Shown one piece after another: positions 17,934 through 27,425 of a stretch of 64,000 nt of DNA (positions within the stretch are counted from its first letter, which is position 1; every line of letters starts with the position of its first letter). Both the position numbers and the translations under genes were made by a program. The DNA comes from Candidatus Kuenenia stuttgartensis (GTDB lineage Bacteria; Planctomycetota; Planctomycetia; Planctomycetales; Planctomycetaceae), in assembly GCA_945906725.1 (NCBI GenBank), contig CAMDRI010000004.1, positions 1-64,000 of the forward strand, given 5' to 3'. The notes under the pieces were generated by a model. It made no database searches. It had not been told where the DNA came from and was given only the letters and a program-made list of their open reading frames with translations.

Positions 17934-19031
17934 ATGCTTGCTCGCTCGCTGACCGCTGCTGTGTGGACGCCGTCCGGCCGAGGGGCCGTGGCGACGATTC
18001 GTGTGCAGGGCGATCTCGCAACGCTGTCCGAGAGGATCGTTGGAATCTTTCAAACGGCGAGTGACCGTTCGCTGGAAGAGACGCCACAACAACGAATCGG
18101 TTTCGGCCAATGGGGACGCGATGCGGCCGAGGATGTCGTCTTCTGCCGCACGGGGTCGGATGCTTGCGAGATCCATTGCCACGGTGGCAACGTGGCGGTG
18201 CGGCGGATTCTGGACGATCTGAAAAGTCTCGGTTGCGAAGTCGTCGATTGGCGATCGCAACTTCAAGTCGAACGAGGCGTGTGGGAGTGTGAGCACGCGG
18301 ACGCGCTCTCGCGAGCGACGACTCTGCGGTCCGCCGGTTGGATCGCGGCTCAGGCCGGGCGAATGGAACGAGCGATCGCGGAGATGACTGAACTGGTCGC
18401 CAACGGGCAGCGCGAGCTTGCCGCCTCACGGGCGAACGAGATGCTGGCGTGGGCGAACTTCGGTCTGCATCTGACTCGTCCTTGGGAGGTTGTGTTGGCG
18501 GGGCGGCCGAATGTTGGCAAGTCGAGCCTCATCAACGCGCTGGTTGGGTTTGATCGCTCGATTGTGTTTGACGAGCCGGGGACGACGCGCGACGTGGTCA
18601 CGGCCGACACAGTTTTCGACGGCTGGGCGATTCGGTTGAGCGACACGGCGGGGCAGCGCGGCTCGGCTCAAGACCTCGAAGCGGCCGGCATCGCGCGAGC
18701 ACGCGAAGCCTTTGTGAATGCCGACGAACGATTGCTGCTGCTCGACATCAGCCATCCACCCCACGCCGACGATCGGCAATTGCTTGTCGAATGGCCCGAT
18801 GCGATCGTCGTCGCGCACAAAGCCGACTTGCCAGACGTCTGGGGCGAAGCGTTACCGACGAATGCGATCCGTGTGTCATCGTTGCAGCGCACAGGGCTGA
18901 AGGAATTGTCGTCGGCCATCGCGACTCGGCTGGTCCCGCAGTTGCCGTCCGAAGTGGAGACGATCCCGCTGACCGACCGGCAATGCTCCGAGTTGATGGC
19001 CTTTCGCCAACCGCTAACCCCGAATTCCTAA
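17934..19031 (+). CDS. MnmE/TrmE-like GTPase, short and lacking the C-terminal Cys
   Basis: 365 residues against about 450 for MnmE. The N-terminal TrmE domain (DACEIHCHGGNVAVRRILDD) is followed by helical sequence and the inserted G domain: G1 GRPNVGKSS (190-198), GTTRDVV, DTAGQRG and HKADL in place of NKxD. After the G domain only about 25 residues remain (PLTDRQCSELMAFRQPLT), so the last helices and the terminal FCxGK catalytic Cys of MnmE are absent. So it should not do the normal tRNA U34 modification. It may be a paralogue with another role or a decaying copy. The tail encodes a CTAACCCC-type string. It is convergent with the FG-GAP gene. Confidence 0.8.
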   Translation: MLARSLTAAVWTPSGRGAVATIRVQGDLATLSERIVGIFQTASDRSLEETPQQRIGFGQWGRDAAEDVVFCRTGSDACEIHCHGGNVAVRRILDDLKSLGCEVVDWRSQLQVERGVWECEHADALSRATTLRSAGWIAAQAGRMERAIAEMTELVANGQRELAASRANEMLAWANFGLHLTRPWEVVLAGRPNVGKSSLINALVGFDRSIVFDEPGTTRDVVTADTVFDGWAIRLSDTAGQRGSAQDLEAAGIARAREAFVNADERLLLLDISHPPHADDRQLLVEWPDAIVVAHKADLPDVWGEALPTNAIRVSSLQRTGLKELSSAIATRLVPQLPSEVETIPLTDRQCSELMAFRQPLTPNS

Positions 19032-19039
19032 CCCCTCCG

Positions 19040-22000
19040 TCAACGGCCGAGCCAGAACACACGGTGATTCTGCTCACGTGTTTGGTAGCGGTGTTGATCG
19101 GCGCGGTGAATTGGCGAGTCGGGGAACTCGGCTCCGGTTGGATCGGGGTAGCCGCGCATCGCTCGGAACGGGAGCGGTTCGACGAACTGGCCGTAGATCG
19201 TGTTGAGGTCGGCGTCTTTGTCCCAGCCGATGTTGTGGATGATGAAGTCGCGCTTCCAACCGGGCGGAAGTTTCGGAGCTTGATCCGCTCGGAAGCGAAT
19301 CGTCACGGCGTCCCCCGCGCCGAGAATCGCCAGCCGGTCGTCGGAGTCTTTCAGCAATTCGGAGATGTCCCCGAAGCGTGTGAACCTTCCCCCCATCGGC
19401 GGCCATTGCGTCTCGATCGTGATTTGCGAGGCGTCGTAGCGTTCCGGCCCAAATTCCGGATGCGGCAGGCGCGCCGAGAAGCCGCGAAACTGCAGGTCGG
19501 CATTTAGCAGCGGCAATGGTGTCAGCGTGTGTTCGAGCGGCGGTTCATCGACCGTGAAGAACATCTCGTCCCAATAGAGTTCCATGCTGGTGACGATGCG
19601 AATGCGAGTTGTCTCGTTCCGGCCCCCTCTCCCTTCGGGAGAGGGCTGGGGTGTGGGACGCGAGTCAGAGTTGCCGCCGTTCCCGAGCTGATTTGCCTTC
19701 GGACGTCGTTCGGCCGATTGGTCCTCACCAGGCCTTCGGCCACCCTCTCCCGGAGGGAGAGGGGCGTCTTCGAGGCCCAATGCTGTGGAGAGATCAACCG
19801 CAATCGTTTTCGTTTTTCCGCCTGGAAAGCCGATGTACGGGATCGCTTCTCGCCACTCGCCATTCGCGTCGGGCAGCCAAATCGATGGCGGCTTCGGAGC
19901 TTCGCGATCCGGGTTCTGTGACAGCGAGACGTTGATCGACGTGTCGGTCGGGAAGATCCAGCCAGTCAGAAACAGCGTCACGTTCTTCGCGTCACCCAAG
20001 TCGCCGAGATCGAGTTCGATGAAGTGCTCTTCGGTCAGACCTTGCTGAATGATCTTGTCGAAGGCGCGGAGGTATTGATCGTCACAGCGAGCCAACTTGG
20101 GCAGCACATCGCGCCCGCGCGAATCACGAGCGGCAATCGGCAGGTGACGTTTCCGAACCGGATGCAATTTAAATTCCGAGATGCTCGGCGGGCCGACTTT
20201 CTCGTTGCTGAAGAACTCGACGTCTGCCGGATGATCGACGGCCAACAGTTGGACTTGATCGAAATACGCGGCCTCCCAAAGTTCTTCGGTGAGCATCACG
20301 CGGTACTCGCCGTTCGATTCGCGGAGCCGGTCGCCGTCGATCTTGAGGTATTCCCATTCGCGACACGGAGCCATGACTCCCTCGGCCAGTTGCAGTCCGA
20401 TCGGAGCGGCCCACAGGCAGTCGGTGAAGAACGCCCATTGCTCGCCATCCCACGTGTAAATGTACGGGCACGAGCCTTTCAGAATCTGCTGCGCAGCGAT
20501 CGGCAATCCCGATGGCGGTCGCAGCACGTTCTGCGGAATGCCGTTGGTCCAGACGACGCGAGCGACATCCGCCTGCTTCAGCGGGCCGAGCCCGAAGTGC
20601 GTGGACTGCCCGTCGACGACTCGGACGTGAGACTTGCGCCCCGGCAACTCCAGAAGTCCGGCGGCTCGCAGTTCCAGCAGGCTGCCGAGTCCGTGCGTGT
20701 TGACTCGTTCGCTGTTGCGCTGCGGCTTGCGATCCGGGTCGGCTCGCAGCGAGAGGTCGAGCCAGCCGTTCTGGTTGCCGCCGTCGTTGCGAATCCAAAT
20801 CGGCCGCTGATCTGTCACGACCAGCACGTCTTCATCGCCATCGGCGTCGAAGTCAGCGACTCCACACGTGACCATCCGATAACGATTCTTCAACTCGAGT
20901 TTAAATGTCTCATTGATCGTGAAGAAGCCAAGACCAAAACGCCATGAGAGCGGTTCTCGTTTTCCATCGTTATCAAAGTCTGCCAGTAACGCCCCATCCC
21001 CTCGCCCAGTCCATCCTTTATCAATCTCGCGACATAGCACATGCCTGGTGACGGGAACCTCGGGATCCATTGAAAGGTTATCTCGCGAAGGATCATCTCC
21101 AGCAGCAAACAGTTGCCAATTTAATGGACTCGTCCGCAAGTCCATCAAATGCAGCGAGCAACAAAGCCCCAATCGACTGTAATTTGGAGGAAACTCACGC
21201 CAGCGCAGACGACCGTGCGAAATGTTTTCCAGCCAGCCAGGCTTTGCGATGTGTAGTCCCGTCACGAGCACGTCGGTCTGCACGTCGAAATTCCAATCGA
21301 CCGGCAGCAGCACCGTCGCTTGCAGATCGGCCGGCGGCAGCGCAGATCGAGAGGAAATATCGGTGAATTTGGTGTGCTCGCGGCTGTCGTTGTTTTGCCA
21401 GATGCTCAGGCCGGAGCCGCTCGACACGATCAAATCTAAATCACCGTCGTGGTCGATGTCCGCCGGTGCGATGGCCAGCACTTTGGGCAGCGACTCGAAC
21501 GCCGAGTCTTGGGCGAGTCCCTTCAACGATCGGGCCTTCGATTCCTTGTCGTATTCGTTTCGCAGCAACAGCACGCCGTCGTCGCCGAAGATCAGCAGGT
21601 CGATATCCGCGTCGACTGCCTGAGTGGCTGCTCCGGTCGGCAAGGCCGTGTCTGACTTCGCGGGCTGACCGATGAAGCGATGATCATCCGGCGTCTCTTC
21701 GGTGTCGCGGTCGAGATCGCAGGCGACCAGTTTCGACATGCCACTCGGCACGACCGCTTCGCACAGCGTCGTCCAACGCGAATCCCCCTTCGAGTTCTCT
21801 GGCTGGCCAAACACAATGACCTGGCCGCTGAGCAATACGATCACATCCCAGCGGCCGTCGAGATCGAAGTCGGCGATCTTCACGTCGCGAATGCCGGCCA
21901 GTGCCGGCAATTGGTCAGCGGCCGCCGCCTCAGCGAACGTGACGGCGACGGATGATTCGCGGACGGTCGTCGCTCCCAACAACTTGGCCGCGTATTTCGC

Positions 22001-23032
22001 TCGCCATTCGGCCGGGTAGTCCGTGACGATCACGTCTAATGGGTGCTTGGTCGCGCGCTTCACGTCGAGTTTGGTGGCGATCTCCGGTCGCAGAACATTT
22101 GCGATCGGCCGCACCAACCGCAGCACGGTCGGCCAGTCTTGCTTCTCGGTCGCGGCTTCGGCATTCGACAGCGCGTCGGGCAGGTTGAAGTTCAACAGTT
22201 TTTGAATCAGCTCCACGAACGGCGGACTGCACTTGTGCAATCGCTTCAGAGTTGTTGCCAGCGCGGAACTCGACGACGCTTCCGCCGGCTTGCCAGAGGA
22301 GACGGATTCCTCAATCGACGTCGCTTGGACGATGACCAGTTCGATCAACGCCCACAGATTGTCCGGCTGCGCGTCGGCCACCCGCTGCAAGGCGGCCGCG
22401 CCTCGCCTTTGCAATTCTTTCTCGGCCGGGTCGCGCTCGTCGAAGTTTCGAGTCGCCAGATACAGCTCGGCGAACATGGCCGTGTCTTCATTTGAGAGTC
22501 GAATCACGGTTTCTAATTCGTCGACAAGCTTGGCCCGTTCCGCTCGGACAACGTCTGTCTGGCCGGCGTTCAAGGACGTTTCAATCCGCTGCTCGGACAA
22601 CTTCGCGGCCAGCCAATGACCGAGCGAAGCGTTCGGACTTTTGGACAACAACGTGGCCACCGCTTCCTCGGCCCTGGTCAATCCGGTGGCAAACATCTCC
22701 GGATTGCGCAGGCGTTCCGCGTCCACCGCTGAGAGCGCCAACACGCAGGCGATCGCGCGATTTGGCATCGAAACACTCTCGTTCGCGGCGAGCTTGCCGG
22801 ACTCGTGAAACTTGTCAGCCGCCGCCATGTACTCGTCGAACTTGACCGCGTTCTCCAGCAGCGCAAGCCCTTCGTTGTTGAGTTCCACCGCCCGCGCCGG
22901 ATCGCTGGCTGTCGCCGGGACAAGTTGGTCCTCGCCCCCGCGCCGGAGGCTCCAAACCACTCCCAAACTTCCAACAACCAACACGATCAACCACCACAGA
23001 ATTGGCGAGCGGGATCGAGACGAATCCGACAT
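19040..23032 (-). CDS. FG-GAP/VCBS and UnbV-like large envelope protein
   Basis: 1330 residues. One N-terminal membrane segment (SPILWWLIVLVVGSLGVVWS) anchors it, then about 350 residues of helical, TPR-like sequence. FG-GAP-type calcium blades follow: KIADFDLDGRWDVIV, APADIDHDGDLDLIVSS, ADFDADGDEDVLVV. An UnbV/ASPIC-like region (NTHGLGSLLELRAAG) and a beta-rich C-terminal third complete it. The ATG at 23032 has AAGGAG 7 bp upstream and directly precedes the membrane helix. Residues about 1089-1137 (19620-19766) are a translated copy of repeat family A. It probably faces the periplasm or outside. The divergent neighbour is an asparagine-synthase-like gene. Confidence 0.85.
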   Translation of the reverse strand: MSDSSRSRSPILWWLIVLVVGSLGVVWSLRRGGEDQLVPATASDPARAVELNNEGLALLENAVKFDEYMAAADKFHESGKLAANESVSMPNRAIACVLALSAVDAERLRNPEMFATGLTRAEEAVATLLSKSPNASLGHWLAAKLSEQRIETSLNAGQTDVVRAERAKLVDELETVIRLSNEDTAMFAELYLATRNFDERDPAEKELQRRGAAALQRVADAQPDNLWALIELVIVQATSIEESVSSGKPAEASSSSALATTLKRLHKCSPPFVELIQKLLNFNLPDALSNAEAATEKQDWPTVLRLVRPIANVLRPEIATKLDVKRATKHPLDVIVTDYPAEWRAKYAAKLLGATTVRESSVAVTFAEAAAADQLPALAGIRDVKIADFDLDGRWDVIVLLSGQVIVFGQPENSKGDSRWTTLCEAVVPSGMSKLVACDLDRDTEETPDDHRFIGQPAKSDTALPTGAATQAVDADIDLLIFGDDGVLLLRNEYDKESKARSLKGLAQDSAFESLPKVLAIAPADIDHDGDLDLIVSSGSGLSIWQNNDSREHTKFTDISSRSALPPADLQATVLLPVDWNFDVQTDVLVTGLHIAKPGWLENISHGRLRWREFPPNYSRLGLCCSLHLMDLRTSPLNWQLFAAGDDPSRDNLSMDPEVPVTRHVLCREIDKGWTGRGDGALLADFDNDGKREPLSWRFGLGFFTINETFKLELKNRYRMVTCGVADFDADGDEDVLVVTDQRPIWIRNDGGNQNGWLDLSLRADPDRKPQRNSERVNTHGLGSLLELRAAGLLELPGRKSHVRVVDGQSTHFGLGPLKQADVARVVWTNGIPQNVLRPPSGLPIAAQQILKGSCPYIYTWDGEQWAFFTDCLWAAPIGLQLAEGVMAPCREWEYLKIDGDRLRESNGEYRVMLTEELWEAAYFDQVQLLAVDHPADVEFFSNEKVGPPSISEFKLHPVRKRHLPIAARDSRGRDVLPKLARCDDQYLRAFDKIIQQGLTEEHFIELDLGDLGDAKNVTLFLTGWIFPTDTSINVSLSQNPDREAPKPPSIWLPDANGEWREAIPYIGFPGGKTKTIAVDLSTALGLEDAPLPPGEGGRRPGEDQSAERRPKANQLGNGGNSDSRPTPQPSPEGRGGRNETTRIRIVTSMELYWDEMFFTVDEPPLEHTLTPLPLLNADLQFRGFSARLPHPEFGPERYDASQITIETQWPPMGGRFTRFGDISELLKDSDDRLAILGAGDAVTIRFRADQAPKLPPGWKRDFIIHNIGWDKDADLNTIYGQFVEPLPFRAMRGYPDPTGAEFPDSPIHRADQHRYQTREQNHRVFWLGR
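19620..19766. repeat. Repeat family A, copy 1, inside FG-GAP gene
   Basis: On the minus strand it reads APLPPGEGGRRPGED, then about 70 bp of variable core, then TPQPSPEGRGG. Each end contains a small hairpin (CCCTCTCCC-N3-GGGAGAGGG type). The host frame is not interrupted. See copies 2 (49384-49548) and 3 (55941-56098). Confidence 0.9.
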
Positions 23033-23163
23033 GAGGCGACTCCTTGAATTGAGCCGCGAGTTGTAATCCGAAAAACAGGCCAACAGAATGCCGCCGAATG
23101 GTCGTAGCCTACGGACTTTGCCACGGCTCTGATGAAAACAATTTGCATCGTCGCGAGAAAGCC

Positions 23164-24498
23164 ATGCACCACGCCTACGTCGAACGCGTTGTCGATCTGC
23201 TCGATCCCGCCGGCAACGTCCTGCTGAACATGTCCATCGAGGAGGCGACTGAGCGAGTCGCATCGGGCGATGCCGCTCGCGTGCGCGAGATCGACGGTCA
23301 GTTTGCCCTTTGGGCGAAGCGCGGAAACCTCGTGCGGCTGGCGCGCTCGATCGGCCGGCCGCTGCGGTATTTTTTGGCGAAACGGGCTGAGGGGCCGTGC
23401 CTGATCATCGCCGAGCGAATCGACGAGATCGCCGCCTGGTTGCGAGCCGAAGGTTACGGCGATCAGTTTCATCCGTCGTACACCCGCATGGTCCCGGCTC
23501 ATCATCTGACCGAGATCGCATTGCTGGGCTGCCCCGACCCGAATCCGACACTGACGCGGTTCTTTGCTCCCAAACGGAATCAACTCTCGACGAATCTCGA
23601 TGAGATCGGCGCGGCCTACATCGGCACGCTCGCGGCCGAGTGCGACAAATGGCTCGATCGCATCGACTGCCGCGAACCGCTCGGCGTGCTATTCTCGGGC
23701 GGCATCGACAGCGGAGCACTGTTTCTCGTGCTGCACCACCAGTTGCTGCGTCGCGGCGAGTCGCCGGCGCGACTGAAGGCGTTCACGCTCAATGTGGTGG
23801 ATTCAAATCTCAAATCTTCGGACGTCGTTCAAGCTGTCCGCTTCCTCAGTGAGCTCGATCTCGGCCTGTTCCTCGAAGTCATCGACGTGTCGAGCAGCGA
23901 ACTCGACGTCGCCGAAACAATTCGAGTGATCGAAGACTACAAGCCGCTCGACGTACAATCGGCAACGATGGCTCTCGGGCTGTGTCGCGGCATTCGCAGT
24001 CGGTATCCCGATTGGAAATACCTCGCGGACGGCGACGGCGGCGACGAGAACCTCAAGGACTACCCGATCGAAGACAATCTCGAACTGACAATCCGCAGCG
24101 TGCTCAACAACACGATGCTTTATCAAGAAGGTTGGGGCGTCGAGGCGATCAAGCATTCGCTGACGTACTCCGGCGGACAAAGCCGAGGCCACATTCGGAC
24201 GGCGGCCCCGGCTCGCGCGTGCGGCTTCGTCGGCTTCAGCCCGTACGCGCTGCCGAACGTCATCGAAGTCGCCGAAGGGATTCCATTCATCGAGCTGACC
24301 GACTGGGATCACTCGCGACTGTACGCCCTCAAAGGGGAGATCGTTCGCCGAGGCGTCGAAGCGATCACCGGTCTGACAATGCCGATCTTCGAAAAGCGCC
24401 GCTTCCAACATGGTGTCGTTGATGAGGCCAGCTTTGAGCAACTCTTTGCTCATTCCGAGGCCGACTATCGCCGAATGCTGACGGCGGCGTTCGCGTGA
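23164..24498 (+). CDS. Asparagine synthase-like ATP-pyrophosphatase
   Basis: 444 residues. The PP-loop SGGIDS is at 178-183 (LGVLFSGGIDSGALFLVLHH), and the second nucleotide motif is LADGDGGDENLKDYP. The N-terminal 150 residues look like a degenerate glutaminase-2 fold but lack the catalytic Cys2. So the synthetase half probably uses ammonia or an unknown amine. The target is unknown; many such proteins build amides in natural-product or cofactor pathways. An ATG at 23098 is in frame, but 23164 has GCGAGAAAG upstream and begins MHHAYVERVVDLLD, so I chose it. A short in-frame string ATTCAAATCTCAAATCT lies at 23808-23824. The gene is divergent from the FG-GAP gene. Confidence 0.75.
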   Translation: MHHAYVERVVDLLDPAGNVLLNMSIEEATERVASGDAARVREIDGQFALWAKRGNLVRLARSIGRPLRYFLAKRAEGPCLIIAERIDEIAAWLRAEGYGDQFHPSYTRMVPAHHLTEIALLGCPDPNPTLTRFFAPKRNQLSTNLDEIGAAYIGTLAAECDKWLDRIDCREPLGVLFSGGIDSGALFLVLHHQLLRRGESPARLKAFTLNVVDSNLKSSDVVQAVRFLSELDLGLFLEVIDVSSSELDVAETIRVIEDYKPLDVQSATMALGLCRGIRSRYPDWKYLADGDGGDENLKDYPIEDNLELTIRSVLNNTMLYQEGWGVEAIKHSLTYSGGQSRGHIRTAAPARACGFVGFSPYALPNVIEVAEGIPFIELTDWDHSRLYALKGEIVRRGVEAITGLTMPIFEKRRFQHGVVDEASFEQLFAHSEADYRRMLTAAFA

Positions 24499-24500
24499 AC

Positions 24501-24547
24501 GTAGCCGACGCGTCTCGCGTCGGTCGGATGCGAGACGCATCCGTCAC
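24501..24547. repeat. Repeat family I, palindrome after asparagine-synthase-like gene
   Basis: Begins GTAGCCGACGCGTCTCGCGT and folds back through GCGAGACGCATCCGTC. Same GTAGCC-type end as other repeats here. It lies between the end of the gene at 24498 and the start at 24628. Confidence 0.75.
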
Positions 24548-24627
24548 GACAACAACCTACTTTGAATTCGTCATCTCTGCCCGATATCGTGCGCCCCTTT
24601 CTTGCTTGACTTCTCAGGAGTTCGATC

Positions 24628-25773
24628 ATGAGTTTCGATCGTTTAGCCGCACTGCGGTTGTCTGCCGGTCTGATCCTGTTGGGGACATTGCTCGGCTGCG
24701 GAGGCGATTCGTCGGCTCCCTCGGGAAACGGTTCCTCGCCAAAGCCGGACTTGGGAAAGGTGGCTACGAATCCGCCGGGCAAGCTGAAGCGGATCATCGT
24801 GCTGACCAACGGCAACGCTCCGTTCTGGGACGCCGGAGCAGCGGGAGCCAATGACGCGGCGAAGGAACTCAACTGCGAGGCAGACGGTTTTCAGGTCGTC
24901 GTCGAGCGCGGTGAATTTGACGTCGCCAAGCAGCTCAACAAGCTGCGGCAGTATGCGGGAGCGACCGACATCGCAGGTGTCGCTCTGTCGGTCGTCGATG
25001 CCGAGAACGCCGCGATCCCGCGCGAGATGGCTCGGTTGCAAAAGGCGGGAATCAAGGTGGTGACGATCGACTCGGACGTGAACCGAGAGACCGCTCGCGA
25101 CAGCCGCTTCGCCTACTTGGGGACCGACAACATCGTCGGTGGCCGCGAGCTGGGGACTGCCGCGAAGGCGTTGCTACCCGACGGCGGCAAGTATGTCACG
25201 TTCGTCGGTGTGAAGACCGCCGCCAACGCGAAAGAACGAATTGGTGGCTTTGCCGAAGGGGCCGGCGAGAAATTCACGTCGGTCGAGAATCTCGGTGACG
25301 GCGGCAAGTCGGACGTCGCGCGAGTCAACGTCCGTGAGGCTCTGAACCGCAACGCCGACGCGAAAGTCCTGGTCGGCATCTGGTCGTACAACACTCCGGC
25401 CATCATCGATATCGTCAAGCAGTTGAACTCGCGCGAGAAGCTGAAGATCGTCGGCTTCGACGCCGAACCACAGGCGATCGCCTTCATGGGCGAAGGAATG
25501 CTCGACGTGATGGTCGTCCAGAATCCGCATCAGATGGGCTATCAAGGGGTTCGTTTGCTGAAGGCGCTTATCCAGAACGACCAGAAGGTCGTCGACGAGA
25601 TGCTGCCCGACCACGGTTCGTCCAACGGCGATCTGTACGACACCGGCTTGAAGTTGATTGTCCCGAACGAAGGCTCGCCGCTCAGCGCTGAGCTGTTCGG
25701 CAAGAAGACCGAGTTCCTGAAACTCGATGCATTCAAGGAGTGGCTGACGAAATACAACCTGACCGGATCGTAA
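24628..25773 (+). CDS. Sugar ABC transporter substrate-binding lipoprotein (RbsB-like)
   Basis: 381 residues. Lipobox LLGC gives lipidated Cys24. The two-domain type I periplasmic binding fold shows IIVLTNGNAPFWDAGAAGAN, VALSVVDAENAAIPREMARL, VVTIDSDVN, YLGTDNIVGGRELGTAAKAL and VVGFDAEPQ-like KIVGFDAEPQAIAFMGEG. So it probably binds ribose or another sugar. The start has CAGGAG upstream. The permease gene follows 189 bp later across an inverted repeat; no ATPase gene is adjacent. The ATPase must be elsewhere or shared. Confidence 0.92.
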   Translation: MSFDRLAALRLSAGLILLGTLLGCGGDSSAPSGNGSSPKPDLGKVATNPPGKLKRIIVLTNGNAPFWDAGAAGANDAAKELNCEADGFQVVVERGEFDVAKQLNKLRQYAGATDIAGVALSVVDAENAAIPREMARLQKAGIKVVTIDSDVNRETARDSRFAYLGTDNIVGGRELGTAAKALLPDGGKYVTFVGVKTAANAKERIGGFAEGAGEKFTSVENLGDGGKSDVARVNVREALNRNADAKVLVGIWSYNTPAIIDIVKQLNSREKLKIVGFDAEPQAIAFMGEGMLDVMVVQNPHQMGYQGVRLLKALIQNDQKVVDEMLPDHGSSNGDLYDTGLKLIVPNEGSPLSAELFGKKTEFLKLDAFKEWLTKYNLTGS

Positions 25774-25777
25774 TCCT

Positions 25778-25952
25778 GGAGTGCGGTGGCTTGACACCGC
25801 CCTCCATTCATTGGGCCAGCCGACGACATTGATGCGTAAGAGGTGGACGTGGCGACCAACCATCCGCCAACCTCTCACGACGACGTTGGTCAACCTCGCG
25901 AAAGCGGGACTCCCGCGATCAATGGGAGGCGGTGTCAAGCCACCGCACTCCG
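25778..25952. repeat. Long inverted repeat between binding-protein and permease genes
   Basis: Left arm 25778-25808 (GGAGTGCGGTGGCTTGACAC start) and right arm 25921-25951 (ending CAAGCCACCGCACTCC) are nearly perfect reverse complements, with about 112 bp between. Arms could form a long stem in mRNA between rbsB-like and rbsC-like genes, or be the ends of a small non-autonomous element. The right arm ends about 12 bp before the GTG start and next to its ribosome site. Confidence 0.85.
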
Positions 25953-25962
25953 AGGGGACTCG

Positions 25963-27192
25963 GTGAACCGTTCCGCCATCTCATCGCTGCTGCGGCCATA
26001 CCGAGCCGAGTTGTCGCTGATCGCCGCCGTCGTCGCGGTCGTGCTGTTGACGATTTGCTTGGACAAGAACCGCACCTACCTCAACAAGCCGCAGGACAGT
26101 CTGTACGAGTTGCTGCGGCACGCGTCGATGTTGGGCATTCTGGCGTTGGGGGCGTCGGTCGTGATCATCTCCGGCGGGATCGACTTGTCGGCCGGATCGG
26201 TGATCGCCTTCAGCGGGACGATTTGTGCGTCGCTGATTCAAGCACTCGCGCCGGTGGACGCTCGTGGGACGCCGATCACGACCGGATTACCGTGGTGGGT
26301 GTTCGCCGTGGCGTTCTGCGGCACGATGCTCGCGGCCTTTCTGATCGGCAGCCTGCACACCTGGCTGATCACGGTGGTGCGCTTGCCGCCGTTCGTGGCG
26401 ACGTTGGCGTCGCTGGTTGGTCTGCGCAGCTTCGCTCGCGTGTTGATTTCGAATGTGACGCAGGCGATCTCCGGTCAGGAGAACTCGCAAATCTACCTCT
26501 ACGACCCCTTCTTCCTGCGACTCGGAGACGACTGGCGGATCCCGTTGCTAATCTTCGCAGTGCTAGCATTCTTCACTTGGGTGCTGCTGAGTCGCACCGT
26601 GACGGGCCGACACTTGTACGCGATGGGAGGCAACGAAGCGGCCGCCCGACTGAGCGGCATCCGCACCGAGCGGCTGAAGTGGTTGGCCTATTGCTACGGC
26701 TCGATGACGGCGGCGATCTCCGGCATTCTCTACACGAGCTATACGAGCGCTGCCGACCCGACGACGATGGGCATCGGCTACGAACTGGACGCGATCGCCG
26801 CCGCCGTCGTCGGTGGATGTAGCTTAGCCGGCGGCATCGGCACGGTCACCGGCGTGGCGCTCGGAGCACTCTTCCTGCGAGCCGTCATCGATGCGGTCAA
26901 CAAGACGGTCACGTTCAAGCCAGATGAATACCAAGGCCTGATCGTCGGCCTGCTGGTCGTGCTGGCGGTAACGCTCAATGAATTTCGAGGCCAGAGCGGA
27001 GTGACTCGCCGTTTCTTGCCCGGTGGTTTGGGGATCGTCACCTGGCTGAATCTGACGCTGCTCAGCGGCGTGCTCGCGACGGTGATTGTGTCGTCCCACA
27101 AGTTGGCGATCGGGATGATCACGGCGGCGATTGTGAGCTTGCTGCTGGGAGCACTCGCCGTTTGGGAGCGCTCGCGAAAACGCTCCGGCTGA
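25963..27192 (+). CDS. Sugar ABC transporter permease (RbsC-like)
   Basis: 409 residues, polytopic membrane protein of the BPD_transp_2 family, with GIDLSAGSVIAFSGTICASL, VRLPPFVATLASLVGLRS, NEAAARLSGIRTERLKWLAY and GGCSLAGGIGTVTGVALGAL. The GTG at 25963 has GAGGGGACT upstream and gives a clean start VNRSAISSLLRPYR; the frame is also open upstream through the inverted repeat. It works with the binding lipoprotein before it. The last about 50 residues contain two extra membrane helices, longer than usual for RbsC. Confidence 0.92.
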   Translation: MNRSAISSLLRPYRAELSLIAAVVAVVLLTICLDKNRTYLNKPQDSLYELLRHASMLGILALGASVVIISGGIDLSAGSVIAFSGTICASLIQALAPVDARGTPITTGLPWWVFAVAFCGTMLAAFLIGSLHTWLITVVRLPPFVATLASLVGLRSFARVLISNVTQAISGQENSQIYLYDPFFLRLGDDWRIPLLIFAVLAFFTWVLLSRTVTGRHLYAMGGNEAAARLSGIRTERLKWLAYCYGSMTAAISGILYTSYTSAADPTTMGIGYELDAIAAAVVGGCSLAGGIGTVTGVALGALFLRAVIDAVNKTVTFKPDEYQGLIVGLLVVLAVTLNEFRGQSGVTRRFLPGGLGIVTWLNLTLLSGVLATVIVSSHKLAIGMITAAIVSLLLGALAVWERSRKRSG

Positions 27193-27203
27193 CGGAGGAG
27201 GAT

Positions 27204-27330
27204 ACGACGAATTGACGGAGACGACGAATGTTGGCATGGTGGCGGTTTCGGCACGTTGAGTCCGATCGCTGACGTCGCGGTGAGCCCGCTGGGTTGTTTG
27301 ACTTCTGAAATTCGTCCTTCAATTCGTCGT
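27204..27330. repeat. Imperfect inverted repeat upstream of MoxR gene
   Basis: 27204-27229 (ACGACGAATTGACGGAGACG start) pairs with 27310-27330 (ATTCGTCCTTCAATTCGTCG). It lies in the intergenic stretch 27193-27425 between the permease gene and the MoxR gene, which has no gene and no other feature I can see. Confidence 0.6.
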
Positions 27331-27425
27331 TCCCTTTCTCCCAACCAATGGATGCTGTCTAGTCGCGAACTCTTTATCCTCCCGCCGTCCTCCCCGCTGT
27401 CTCACCCCTGATTTCGGAACCGCTC

